Shown here piece after piece: positions 15,307 to 23,030 of a stretch of DNA of 53,511 bases. The stretch comes from an uncultured bacterium (GTDB lineage Bacteria > Verrucomicrobiota > Kiritimatiellia > RFP12 > CAIWXQ01). The notes under the pieces are model-generated. The model ran no database searches. It had not been told where the DNA came from and was given only the letters and a program-made list of their open reading frames with translations. The translations under genes were made by a program, and so were the position numbers. The stretch covers positions 1 to 53,511 of the forward strand of contig CAIOST010000360.1 of assembly GCA_903861045.1 (NCBI GenBank), in the 5' to 3' direction. Within the stretch, counting starts at the first letter, position 1, and every line of letters begins with the position of its first letter.

Positions 15307-15734
15307 GGATTCTCGTCGACACCAACGTTCTGCTGGACGTGCTGGCGCGCCGCGAGCCATTCTACGCGGCCGCCGCCGCGATCTGGTCGTTGGCGGAGCG
15401 GGGCGAAGTGCGCGCCGTAGTGTCGGCCATCAGCTTCAATAACGTCTATTACATCGTGCGTCGGGCGGAAGGCCGGACGCAGGCGCTGAAGGCCATGCGC
15501 CTGATCCGCGACGTCTTCGACGCCGTGCCGCCGGACAGCCAGATCATCAACCAGGCCATTGACGCCAACATGGACGACTTTGAGGATGCCGTTCAGTTCC
15601 ATTCGGCGATCCGCGCCAAGGCCACCTACCTCGTAACACGCAACCCCGGCGACTTCCCGAAGTCCGCATTGCCGATTCTCACACCGGACGAATTCCTCGC
15701 GGCATGGCGGAACAAGACAAGCGAACAGCCGTAG
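15303..15734 (+). CDS. PIN-domain ribonuclease toxin (VapC-like)
   Basis: A 143-residue PIN protein beginning ILVDTNVLLDVLARREPF, with further acidic residues in NMDDFEDAVQFHSA and the closing motif YLVTRNPGDFPKSALPILTP. The N-terminal DTN and the DDFED and GDF acidic groups fit the metal-dependent RNase active site. GTG is the start, overlapping the antitoxin stop. Such toxins cut tRNA or rRNA; the target here cannot be read from the sequence. Confidence 0.85.
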   Translation: MRILVDTNVLLDVLARREPFYAAAAAIWSLAERGEVRAVVSAISFNNVYYIVRRAEGRTQALKAMRLIRDVFDAVPPDSQIINQAIDANMDDFEDAVQFHSAIRAKATYLVTRNPGDFPKSALPILTPDEFLAAWRNKTSEQP

Positions 15735-15742
15735 CGGGACCA

Positions 15743-15900
15743 TCATTCGCCGAACACGAGACGAAGACGCACAGGTTTATCCTCCGACCACGGGTTATGG
15801 ACGCCCGCCTTCCGGGCCAGTACCACGAAGAACAACTCTTCCTTCTGCAATAAGCCTGCAGTGACTGCCAAATCCCTCGCAATAAAATGAACGGCAAGAA
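15743..15900 (-). pseudogene. Collapsed sigma gene: 5' region fused to its last codons
   Basis: The minus strand starts with the conserved upstream string CTGCAGGCTTATTGCAGAAG, continues into FFVVLARKAG (sigma region 2) and then jumps to PVRLRLVFGE and a stop, the same ending as sigma paralogue 2 (LHLRLVFGE). The middle of the gene, about 500 codons by comparison, is missing. It looks like an internal deletion that left both ends. Confidence 0.65.
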
Positions 15901-15928
15901 CAATTACCGCCATCGCGGTGTTATTGGC

Positions 15929-15966
15929 GTATAATTTTGACAACGACTAGGTTGTAGTATAATTTT
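15929..15966 (+). promoter_or_regulatory. hipBST-2 promoter
   Basis: TTGACA (15937-15942) and TATAAT (15958-15963) are both perfect consensus but only 15 bases apart. ACAAC (15940-15944) and GTTGT (15951-15955) form an inverted repeat inside the promoter, and the 10-mer GTATAATTTT occurs twice (15929 and 15957), 28 bases apart. The -10 box ends nine bases before ATG 15973, exactly as in hipBST-1, with no Shine-Dalgarno. The short spacing would suit repression or activation by a DNA-bending regulator. Confidence 0.6.
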
Positions 15967-15972
15967 ACCGCC

Positions 15973-16272
15973 ATGACAGCACAAATCGGCCATATTATGT
16001 CCATGCTGGAAGCGCCAGAAATTGGCGCAGTGCTTCGTTACCATAGGCGACGCAGCGGCCTAAGCCAAAGCGAACTCGCCGCTTTGGCCGGTATCGGCAA
16101 AACCTCTGTCTTCGACATAGAAAGCGGCAAGCAAACCGTGCGTCTGGCCACGTTAATGGCCGCTCTGCGCGCCCTCAATATCGCCTTGACGCTTACAAGC
16201 CCGCTGATGGCGGAGTGCTCGCAAGCACTGAAAACCAGCCAGAACGCCACCCAAGGGGAAGACCCATCATGA
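15973..16272 (+). CDS. hipB: HipB-like helix-turn-helix regulator of HipBST system 2
   Basis: A 99-residue Cro/C1-type protein: GAVLRYHRRRSGLSQSELAA and GIGKTSVFDIESGKQTVRLA form the helix-turn-helix with the DIESGK recognition segment. The ALNIALTLTSPL tail resembles the dimerisation strand of HipB. It is the first gene of a plus-strand operon with ATGA overlaps at both junctions. It is only distantly similar to the HipB of system 1, and the putative operators also differ. Confidence 0.85.
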   Translation: MTAQIGHIMSMLEAPEIGAVLRYHRRRSGLSQSELAALAGIGKTSVFDIESGKQTVRLATLMAALRALNIALTLTSPLMAECSQALKTSQNATQGEDPS

Positions 16273-16583
16273 GGCGCGCACGGATTGACGTCATGGGGCA
16301 GCGGGCCGGTGTGCTGGAGGAGCCGGCGCCGGGCCGGTATATGTTTCGTTACGATGACGCTTATTCGGGACCGCCGGTCTCGTTGTCGCTGCCCGTTTCA
16401 AAACGCGAGTTCGTCTTTGAAGTGTTTCCACCTTTCTTCGAGGGGTTGCTGCCGGAAGGCGCGATGCTGGAAGGCTTGTTACGCCAGTGTAAGATAGACC
16501 GTACGGATCTTTTCGGACAGCTTCTGGCAGTTGGCGGCGATACAGTTGGCGCGGTCACGGTCACCGGGGAGGCCCCGGCATGA
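16269..16583 (+). CDS. hipS: HipS-like small protein of HipBST system 2
   Basis: A 104-residue HipA subdomain-1 homologue with VMGQRAGVLEE, FRYDDAYSGPPVSLSLPVSK, FEVFPPFFEGLLPEGAMLEG and TDLFGQLLAVGGDTVGAVTV. ATG 16269 is chosen because it overlaps the hipB stop by four bases; the track ORF extends upstream in error. It has exactly the same length as HipS of system 1. By analogy with the known HipBST system it should be the protein that inhibits HipT. Confidence 0.85.
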   Translation: MRRARIDVMGQRAGVLEEPAPGRYMFRYDDAYSGPPVSLSLPVSKREFVFEVFPPFFEGLLPEGAMLEGLLRQCKIDRTDLFGQLLAVGGDTVGAVTVTGEAPA

Positions 16584-17533
16584 ACCGGTGCCCCATCACA
16601 TACGAGCCGTGCCAGGATGAAGCGCGCTACTCGCCGTCCGGGTTGCTCCTGCTATCGCCGAATCTCAAACAGTTGTTGGACTTCCCCTACGATGCCCAGC
16701 AACAGCGCCGCGAAGCGGTCATCCAAGCCGCGAAGATGTCCATCCAGGGCGTCCAGCCAAAACTGAGTGTCCGTCTCGACGCGAAAGCGGGGCTGTTCGA
16801 AATCGTGGATCGCGGCGGACGCTATATCATCAAACCCCAACATGACGCGTATCCCAATCTTCCCGAGAACGAAGGTCTCACGATGCATCTGGCCGGCCTG
16901 TGCGGGATTGACACGCCGCTCAGCGGCATGGTGCGCTGTGCCGACGGCTCATGGTCCTATTTCATCCGCCGCTTCGACCGTGTCGGTCACAACGGCAAGC
17001 TGCCGGTCGAGGACTTCGCCCAGCTCGCTGGGTTGAGCCGCGAGACGAAGTACGACTTCAGCATGGAGCGGCTCGTGAAGATCCTGGACGTCTACTGCAC
17101 GTTCCCCGCCATCGAGAAAGTGAGGCTTCTCAAGCGGTGCCTGTTCAGTTTCATCGTCGGCAACGAAGACATGCACGTCAAGAACTTCTCCCTGATCACC
17201 CGTGACGGAAAAATCATGCTGGCTCCGGCGTACGACTATCTCAGCACGACCGTTGCCTTCCTGAGCCTCGGCCAACGCCTCGATCAGATCGAGGAGATCG
17301 CCCTACCGCTCCAAGGCAAGAAACGCGGCCTCACGCGCAACACCTGGGTCGAATATTTTGCCAAAGAGCGGCTCGCCCTTCCCGACAAGATCGTCGGAAA
17401 GGTTCAAGCCGACATCCGGTCCGCCGTCCCCTTGTGGAAGACCTGTCTGGCGGAATCCTTGCTTCCGCCAGAACACCAGATGCTCTATGCCCGTCTCCTC
17501 GACCAGCGCCTCGCAGTGCTGGGCATCGCCTGA
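16580..17533 (+). CDS. hipT: HipT-like kinase toxin (HipBST system 2)
   Basis: A 317-residue HipA-type kinase without subdomain 1. Motifs: N-terminal CPITYEPC, the Gly-rich loop KMSIQGVQPKLSV, catalytic VGNEDMHVKNFSLI and metal-binding LAPAYDYL. The loop reads SIQ where system 1 has SIS, so one of the two potential autophosphorylation serines is replaced by glutamine; regulation by phosphorylation may therefore differ. The four-base overlap with hipS couples translation. Confidence 0.88.
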   Translation: MNRCPITYEPCQDEARYSPSGLLLLSPNLKQLLDFPYDAQQQRREAVIQAAKMSIQGVQPKLSVRLDAKAGLFEIVDRGGRYIIKPQHDAYPNLPENEGLTMHLAGLCGIDTPLSGMVRCADGSWSYFIRRFDRVGHNGKLPVEDFAQLAGLSRETKYDFSMERLVKILDVYCTFPAIEKVRLLKRCLFSFIVGNEDMHVKNFSLITRDGKIMLAPAYDYLSTTVAFLSLGQRLDQIEEIALPLQGKKRGLTRNTWVEYFAKERLALPDKIVGKVQADIRSAVPLWKTCLAESLLPPEHQMLYARLLDQRLAVLGIA

Positions 17534-17546
17534 CGCTCACTTCTTC

Positions 17547-17850
17547 TTAGTAGTAGGAGTTCTTCTTGTCCCAGTTGGGTGGGAGTTGGCGCGTCAGTTC
17601 CGCGCCGCGGACCAGGAGCGGATGTTTCACGTCCATGCCGTTGAGCCGGAACAATGCCCCAGAGGAAGCTCTGGCCTGGACTGCCTGCCGGCCGGCAGGC
17701 CGCGGCGGCGGGCCGGGTTGCTGGAAAAGCCAAGGATGGCGCGGGTATTTACCTCTCGGCGACGTTAATCTGCATGTTAAGGGCTACGCCCCAAAGCCGC
17801 TGGTGGCCGGTGCTATTGACGCATGTCCCAACTTTTGCCATGCTCCCCCC
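17547..17850 (-). other. Intergenic stretch with a C-terminal gene remnant and an 18-bp palindrome
   Basis: On the minus strand, a frame from about 17660 down to TAA 17547 reads ALFRLNGMDVKHPLLVRGAE and on to WDKKNSYY; it looks like a real protein C-terminus but I do not recognise it. GCCTGCCGGCCGGCAGGC at 17683-17700 is a perfect 18-bp palindrome. The rest, up to the AraC start, holds nothing I can identify. Confidence 0.35.
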
Positions 17851-18792
17851 ATGACATCGCTGCGTCAGACCGCTAATGGCACGAATTCGCCCCGGGCTGG
17901 CCGAGGCAGCGCGGAGTGTGCCGAAAAGCGATTGCTTATCCCTCCGACACAAATGATGGTTCCAGGCGCGGTATTCGTGCACGGCATCTCGGCGCACCGC
18001 GCCGTCTTGTCCCGGGAACAATGGCGTTCCCAAGGAATGATGAAAGGCAACGCGGTGACCGTCGTCGCCAAAGGCGAGGCCTGGATCACCCTGAGCGGCA
18101 GGAAATACCGCCTGCGCACCGGTGATGCCCTGTTTATGACCAATGACACGGTATATGAAAGGGACCTCGCCCGCATCACGGAATCAATCGATGTCATGTG
18201 GATGTTCTTTGACGCGCATTTTTCCACGCACCTCAGTCTGTTCAAGCTCTACCCTCCGCCGGACTGTCTGACGGGCGGGGCTGCGCGGACGATCCGTCGT
18301 TTGATCGGCGGAGCGATGCGCGAGTGGCGCAGCGCGGATCCCGCCCGGGAGATCAGGCTCGGCAGCCTAAGTCTGGAGGTGCTGGCAACTGCCTACCGGG
18401 CGCCGTGCAACGAGGTGTTGCGTCCGCAAGTAATCTCCTCGCGACCGGCCGCTTGTCCGCCGGATAACTTGGCGCCGGTCCGACGCGCCATCGATTTCAT
18501 CGGTGGCCATTTCAGCGAACCCTTGACCTTCGGTCAGGTCCTCGCCCAAACGGCGTTCTCCTCCGGCTATTTCTGCCGGCTGTTTCATCGCCTCACCGGC
18601 TTGTCGCCCATGCAGTACCTGGAGCATGTGCGCATTCAGGAATCCCGGCGGCTGCTCCTCAACACCGCAGCCACGATACGCGCGGTCGCCGAACAGGTGG
18701 GATTCCCCGACCCGTACCATTACAGCCGTGTCTTCCGGCGTGTCCAGGGCATGAGCCCGGCCCATTTCCGGCAGCGGATCACCCGCGGATGA
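17851..18792 (+). CDS. AraC family transcriptional regulator
   Basis: A 313-residue regulator with an N-terminal cupin-like sensing domain (TVVAKGEAWITLSGRKYRLR, TGDALFMTNDTVYE) and a C-terminal pair of helix-turn-helix motifs (AIDFIGGHFSEPLTFGQVLA, FSSGYFCRLFHRLTGLSPMQ, AVAEQVGFPDPYHYSRVFRR, GMSPAHFRQRI). ATG 17851 is preferred to the long track ORF because the domain starts soon after and the upstream part has no protein-like character. It precedes a glycyl radical enzyme gene in the same direction by 112 bases, so it probably controls that enzyme in response to a small molecule, possibly a sugar or polyol; this is inference. Confidence 0.85.
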   Translation: MTSLRQTANGTNSPRAGRGSAECAEKRLLIPPTQMMVPGAVFVHGISAHRAVLSREQWRSQGMMKGNAVTVVAKGEAWITLSGRKYRLRTGDALFMTNDTVYERDLARITESIDVMWMFFDAHFSTHLSLFKLYPPPDCLTGGAARTIRRLIGGAMREWRSADPAREIRLGSLSLEVLATAYRAPCNEVLRPQVISSRPAACPPDNLAPVRRAIDFIGGHFSEPLTFGQVLAQTAFSSGYFCRLFHRLTGLSPMQYLEHVRIQESRRLLLNTAATIRAVAEQVGFPDPYHYSRVFRRVQGMSPAHFRQRITRG

Positions 18793-18904
18793 TGCGTGGC
18801 AGGTTCGGACCGTTGGGCATGACCTTTTTCAGGTCAATAGCGTCCATCCCAAACATCAACCCGGTCCATGGCCGTGCGCCGCTGTTCCCCGTAGTATTAC
18901 GCGC

Positions 18905-19729
18905 ATGGAAGTCAATAAGAGGATGTCCGGGATATCTTCCCGCTGGCAGGCAAGCCAGCTGTCGGCCGTTCGGGGCGAACTGGAGGCCTACTACGCCGGC
19001 TTTCCGACCCCGCTTTCCTCGTTGGAGGCGGCCTTGCATGAGATCCACGCGCGCCATCCCGGGGGGTCGCCGTTTCGCATGAAGGCTGCCGGCTACCAAT
19101 TGATGGCCGAACATTGCCCGGTGAAGGTATTCCGTCACTATCCGTTCTATTTCGAGATCGATGTGAGCAAACCGCGGACCGACCTGGGAAGCGGCGGCAT
19201 CGGCGGATGGATGCGTGGCACCCCGTTCGGCGCGCAGCTCACCGACCAGGGGAATAACTGGCATGGACCGTGCGGCGCATGCGGGCTGTCGTGGGGATGG
19301 CCGGTGATGGACGACAATCACCTCTGCCTGGGGAACGACGTCGTGTTCCAGTTTGGTCTTAACGGCCTGATTCGGCAGGCCAAAGCGCGGCAGGCGCGGG
19401 CCAGTTCCGACATCGAGCGCGAGTTCCTGGATGCCGTCATCGCCGGAAACTGCGCCCTGCTGCGGATCGCCGACCGGTTGGCCGCGGAGGCGGAGCGGAT
19501 GCTGGCCGGGGAAAGCGAACCGGCCGTGCGCGCGCGACTGGCCCGCATCGCGGCAACGGCCCGCCGTGTTCCGGGCGAACCGCCGGAAACATTTTTTGAG
19601 GCGGCGAACACGCTGCTGTTCATGCGGGAAACCGTGCAGTGCTGGAAGGCTCCGGGATCAGCATGCTCGGACACCTCGACCGCATGCTGTGGCCGTTCTA
19701 CGAGCGAGATGTCGCCCGCGGCACGCTAA
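18905..19729 (+). pseudogene. Glycyl radical enzyme, N-terminal part (before frameshift)
   Basis: The frame encodes the N-terminal portion of a pyruvate formate-lyase-like protein: YYAGFPTPLSSLEAALHEIH, FYFEIDVSKPRTDLGSGGIG, GGWMRGTPFG, and then PGEPPETFFEAANTLLFMRE, the helix that precedes the active-site barrel in this family. The natural frame is lost near 19635-19645; the last 30 residues of this ORF (KAPGSACSDTSTACC) are noise. The protein continues at 19639-21177. Either the gene is inactive or one base is miscalled. Confidence 0.7.
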
Positions 19730-21177
19730 CGCGCGACAGCGCGAAGGAGCTGTTGGCGTGCCTGCTCCTCTTTCCGGCGACGCGCCTGGATCTCCACGCC
19801 AGCGGCAATCATGTCGGGACCAATATCTCGGTGGGCATCGGCGGCTGTGACGCAGACGGCCGCCCGGTCTTCAACGCCGTGACGGAGATCATCCTGGAAG
19901 TATACCGCGAACAGCGGCTGATCGACCCCAAGCTCCACGCCCGCGTCGGCCGGGATTATCCTGCGGCGTACCTGCTGCGCGTCGCGGAGTTGGCCGCCTC
20001 CGGCCAGAATGGCCTGGCGATCTTCAATGACGATGTCATCATCGCCGCGAACGAAAATGCGGGCAAGGCTCTCCGCGACTGCCGGCTGTATGTTGGCGGC
20101 GGCTGCCAGGAAAATGTCCTGGAGAATACCGAACAGAACAGCCGGGCGACCATCTACCTGAACCTTCTGCAGGTGTTGCTGATGGGTTTGGACCCGGGGC
20201 GGTGGCAGTGGTTCGCGGAGCGGGAGTCGCTGCCGATTGACGACGCGGTTCTGTGCGCTACCTTCGACGATTTCTATCGTGGGTTTCTTGGCCGGTTGCG
20301 CCGCGTTGTGGCGGCGTATGTCGCCCAGCGCAACCGCACCGAGCGCGAAGGATGGCGGTACAACCCTTGCCCGCTGCTCTCCTCGACCATGCGGGATTGC
20401 ATCGACAACGCGCGGGACATCACACAAGGCGGGGCGCGTTACCATGCCGGCAGCGTCGGTCTAACCGGGATCGGCACCCTGATCGATTCGCTTTTCGCGA
20501 TCCAGGAGATGGTTTACCGCCGCAGGGAACTGACCCTGGCGGAATTGCGGACCGCGCTGGCGGCCGATTTTTCCGGGTGCGAGGCCTTGCGCGCCGAACT
20601 CCTGCGCCTGCCCAAGTACGGGCAGGACGACGCCGGTATGCGCAACTTTTCGGCAAAAGTGTTTGCTGATCTGGCCCGCGTGGCGGAAGGCGCGACCAGT
20701 TCGCGCGGCGGCCGCTATGAGGCGAGTCTCTTTGCCTTCCGATCCTTCACGGATTTCGGCGAAAAGACCGGGGCCACGCCGGACGGGCGCCGGGCCGGGG
20801 AATACCTTTCGGCCGGCATGGGGCCGAGCCTGCCGGCCCTGACCAAGGACGCGAGCATCGGGCAGACGTTGCGCGCCCTGGAGCCGCTGGACCTGCGCGC
20901 GTACCCGGTCGTCGCGGTCTTTGACCTGAAACTTCCGGCCACGCCCGGATCGTTTCCGCCGGCGATCCTGGTGCCGGTCATCCAACGTTTCATCGCCGCC
21001 GGCGGGTCGGTGCTGCAGATGAACATCGTCGACCCGGAGTTGCTGCGCGAGGCCAAGACGCACCCGGAGCGGCACCCTGACCTGGCGGTGCGTATCAGTG
21101 GGTACAGCGCCTACTTCACCACGCTGCCGGAAAACGTCCAGGATGAGGTGATCAACCGCGCGGAGGCAAGCATATAA
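19639..21177 (+). CDS. Glycyl radical enzyme (PFL-like), catalytic part
   Basis: This 512-residue frame continues with LEGSGISMLGHLDRMLWPFY, LDLHASGNHVGTNISVGIGG, the active-site cysteine region YVGGGCQENVLENTEQNS, the segment FTDFGEKTGATPDGRRAGEY, and the C-terminal glycyl radical motif AVRISGYSAYFTTL. Both catalytic elements, the thiyl cysteine and the radical glycine, are present. Members include formate-lyases, diol dehydratases and decarboxylases; the substrate cannot be set from the sequence alone. An activating SAM enzyme, which the family needs, is not in the window. Only the N-terminal frameshift marks it as damaged. It is followed directly by a URO-D-like fragment. Confidence 0.75.
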   Translation: MLEGSGISMLGHLDRMLWPFYERDVARGTLTRDSAKELLACLLLFPATRLDLHASGNHVGTNISVGIGGCDADGRPVFNAVTEIILEVYREQRLIDPKLHARVGRDYPAAYLLRVAELAASGQNGLAIFNDDVIIAANENAGKALRDCRLYVGGGCQENVLENTEQNSRATIYLNLLQVLLMGLDPGRWQWFAERESLPIDDAVLCATFDDFYRGFLGRLRRVVAAYVAQRNRTEREGWRYNPCPLLSSTMRDCIDNARDITQGGARYHAGSVGLTGIGTLIDSLFAIQEMVYRRRELTLAELRTALAADFSGCEALRAELLRLPKYGQDDAGMRNFSAKVFADLARVAEGATSSRGGRYEASLFAFRSFTDFGEKTGATPDGRRAGEYLSAGMGPSLPALTKDASIGQTLRALEPLDLRAYPVVAVFDLKLPATPGSFPPAILVPVIQRFIAAGGSVLQMNIVDPELLREAKTHPERHPDLAVRISGYSAYFTTLPENVQDEVINRAEASI

Positions 21178-21185
21178 GCGACACG

Positions 21186-21522
21186 GGACAGGGATCGTCT
21201 GCCTGTGGACGGCGGGCAACATCGAAGTGCTGCTGCCAATGCTGATGGACAACGGCATCAACGGTATCTGGTGCCTAGAGCGCGGATCCGGGATGGCCCC
21301 GGCGGCGATCCGGAAAAAATGCGGTCCCTGCTCCTGGGCGGCGGCATTCCCAAGGAAGCGTTGATCGAAGGGCCGGCGGCGATCGACCGGGAGATTGACC
21401 GCCTGTTGCCGCTGATCCGCGAGGGAGGATACCTTCCGGCGCTGGATGACGTGGTGCCGCCGGAGGGCCCCTTCGATACGTATCGCTTTTTTGTGAACGC
21501 CCTGCGCGCCGTGGTGCCGTGA
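21186..21522 (+). pseudogene. Uroporphyrinogen decarboxylase-like protein, C-terminal fragment
   Basis: Two plus-strand frames together give the end of a URO-D/methyltransferase-type barrel: TAGNIEVLLPMLMDNGINGI and WCLERGSGM in one frame, then SLLLGGGIPKEALIEGPAAI, DREIDRLLPLIREGGYLPAL and DDVVPPEGPFDTY in another. The shift falls at a run of six A (21314-21319). The N-terminal two thirds of the gene are missing; the fragment starts right after the glycyl radical enzyme stop. Confidence 0.7.
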
Positions 21523-22209
21523 TCACCGGGCGCCGGCGGATGCCGATCGGACGAGAATCATCTGCAACCCCGTGAGCGGATCAAGAACCTCAAGTAAAGC
21601 AACACTACGGGTAACTGCTCAGGCACCCGTGTGCAGTGTTCGGGGTGGCAGGGCGGGGCCGCCGGGGAGAAGGTGGGTAATGCTAGATGCTACGCGCGCA
21701 AGGAAAAGCCCGCAGATCATCGTCAACCGTACTCGTCGGCCGTACTCGTTGACCGGAGAAAGTGAGGTAGCTGGTGACGCGTACGGGCAACGAGCGGGAG
21801 GGCGAGACAACGATGCCAATTGACAACGATCGCGACAACGATCAACTGATCTTGCGGCGTCGCAGCTCCCCGGTGGGCTGGCCCCACCGGCAGCAAAGAT
21901 CCGAGCAAAGATGCCAAAACTTAAAAAAGGAAATGGTGTGGCGCGAGGAGCAGCCGGTACGTCAACACCTCGCGCAATTACATCTTCTGTTTTTTTTATT
22001 CTTCTAGGTGGCGCGGATTGCTCCGCGCCGGCGGCACAAGGCCTGGCCCCTCGAAGCGCCCCAACGCAAATAAGGATTGTCAGTGGCAAGACAACGTGGC
22101 AATGTTCATACAGAATAAAGTTGGCCGTGGGGGAGTCTGCGTATACGGCTAAGGCGCCGCCATGTGAGGCACGCCTGGCGAGCCGTGCGGGCGTGGAGGA
22201 GTACTTGCG
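21523..22209. other. Gene-free stretch between island and signalling region
   Basis: No convincing gene on either strand in about 690 bases. It contains a GGCAGGGCGGGGCCGCCGG string (near 21647) like the core of the 58-bp dispersed repeat, a double CGTACTCGT (about 21728 and 21741), and a 12-bp tandem GACAACGATCGC/GACAACGATCAA (near 21823). It may be the edge of the accessory island. Confidence 0.4.
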
Positions 22210-22899
22210 ATGTTAAAAACTGGAAGACGCATTCGTGTGCTGCTGGCCGATGACCAGCGGATCATGCGAGAAGGTCTGCGTAAATTGTTGGAAGCAGAGG
22301 ACGATTTCGAGGTGGTCGGGGAGGTGGCTAACGGGCGCGAGGCCGTGGCGAAGACCCAGCAACTGCGGCCGGCGGTAGTGCTCATGGATATCGGTATGCC
22401 GCTACTCAATGGGTTGGAGGCTGCCCGGCAGATTCGGCAGTCTGTGCCGGATGCCAAAGTGCTCGTGCTGTCCGCGCATAGCGAGGATGCCTATGTCCAG
22501 CGCGCGATGGCCAGCGGGGCGGCAGGGTATTTGAGTAAGCAAACCTCGGGCGCGGTGTTGGCCAACGTCATTCGAGCTGTCGCCGGGGGTAAGGTTTGTT
22601 ATTCCCCCCCCGTTGGGCAGCGTCTTCGTCAGCGCGATGCGCAGGCACGGAGTGGCGAAGCGTGGTCAGGGGGGGCTTTCGCCCGGCTGAGTTCGCGCGA
22701 GGTGTCTGTGCTTCAGTTGATCGCCGAAGGCGAGGCCAACAAGCAAGTCGCCGCTAACCTTGGTATTTGCGTCAAGACCGTGGAGAAACATCGGGCTAAT
22801 CTGAGGCGCAAGCTCGATATTCATGATACGGCCAGTCTCACGCGCTACGCCATGGGTGCAGGGATTATCGAAAGTTATGACATGGTGAAGATGATGTGA
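22210..22899 (+). CDS. NarL/FixJ-type response regulator
   Basis: A 229-residue regulator: receiver domain (RVLLADDQRIMREGLRKLLE, phosphorylation aspartate in VVLMDIGMPLLNGLEA, KQTSGAVL with the conserved lysine) and a C-terminal LuxR-type helix-turn-helix (FARLSSREVSVLQLIAEGEA, GICVKTVEKHRANLRRKL). No kinase is adjacent on this strand; the soluble kinase at 30364 or an unlinked one may drive it. It faces the metal efflux cluster convergently, 131 bases away. Confidence 0.87.
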   Translation: MLKTGRRIRVLLADDQRIMREGLRKLLEAEDDFEVVGEVANGREAVAKTQQLRPAVVLMDIGMPLLNGLEAARQIRQSVPDAKVLVLSAHSEDAYVQRAMASGAAGYLSKQTSGAVLANVIRAVAGGKVCYSPPVGQRLRQRDAQARSGEAWSGGAFARLSSREVSVLQLIAEGEANKQVAANLGICVKTVEKHRANLRRKLDIHDTASLTRYAMGAGIIESYDMVKMM

Positions 22900-23030
22900 G
22901 GGGGGGCTGTCAGCGGGATGCGCCCGATGTGGACGCCACAGCGAAAAGGGTAGTGAACGTGGCGGTTTGAAATGGTAGTTTCTTCTTGGCGTCCTTTTCT
23001 TCACTTCCAGACAAAAAGGCTGATGCGGCG

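Noticed and set aside
18779-19321. 180-residue minus-strand ORF ending PNLPRIIRG
   Set aside because: Its last 35 residues look protein-like, but the rest is antisense to the glycyl radical enzyme; too short and ambiguous to call.
19630-19650. Programmed frameshift in the glycyl radical enzyme
   Set aside because: The junction GTGCAGTGCTGGAAGG has no slippery run; the family is not known for recoding.
21619-22089. 156-residue minus-strand ORF in the gene-free gap
   Set aside because: Low-complexity alanine/arginine composition and no recognisable start signal or domain.
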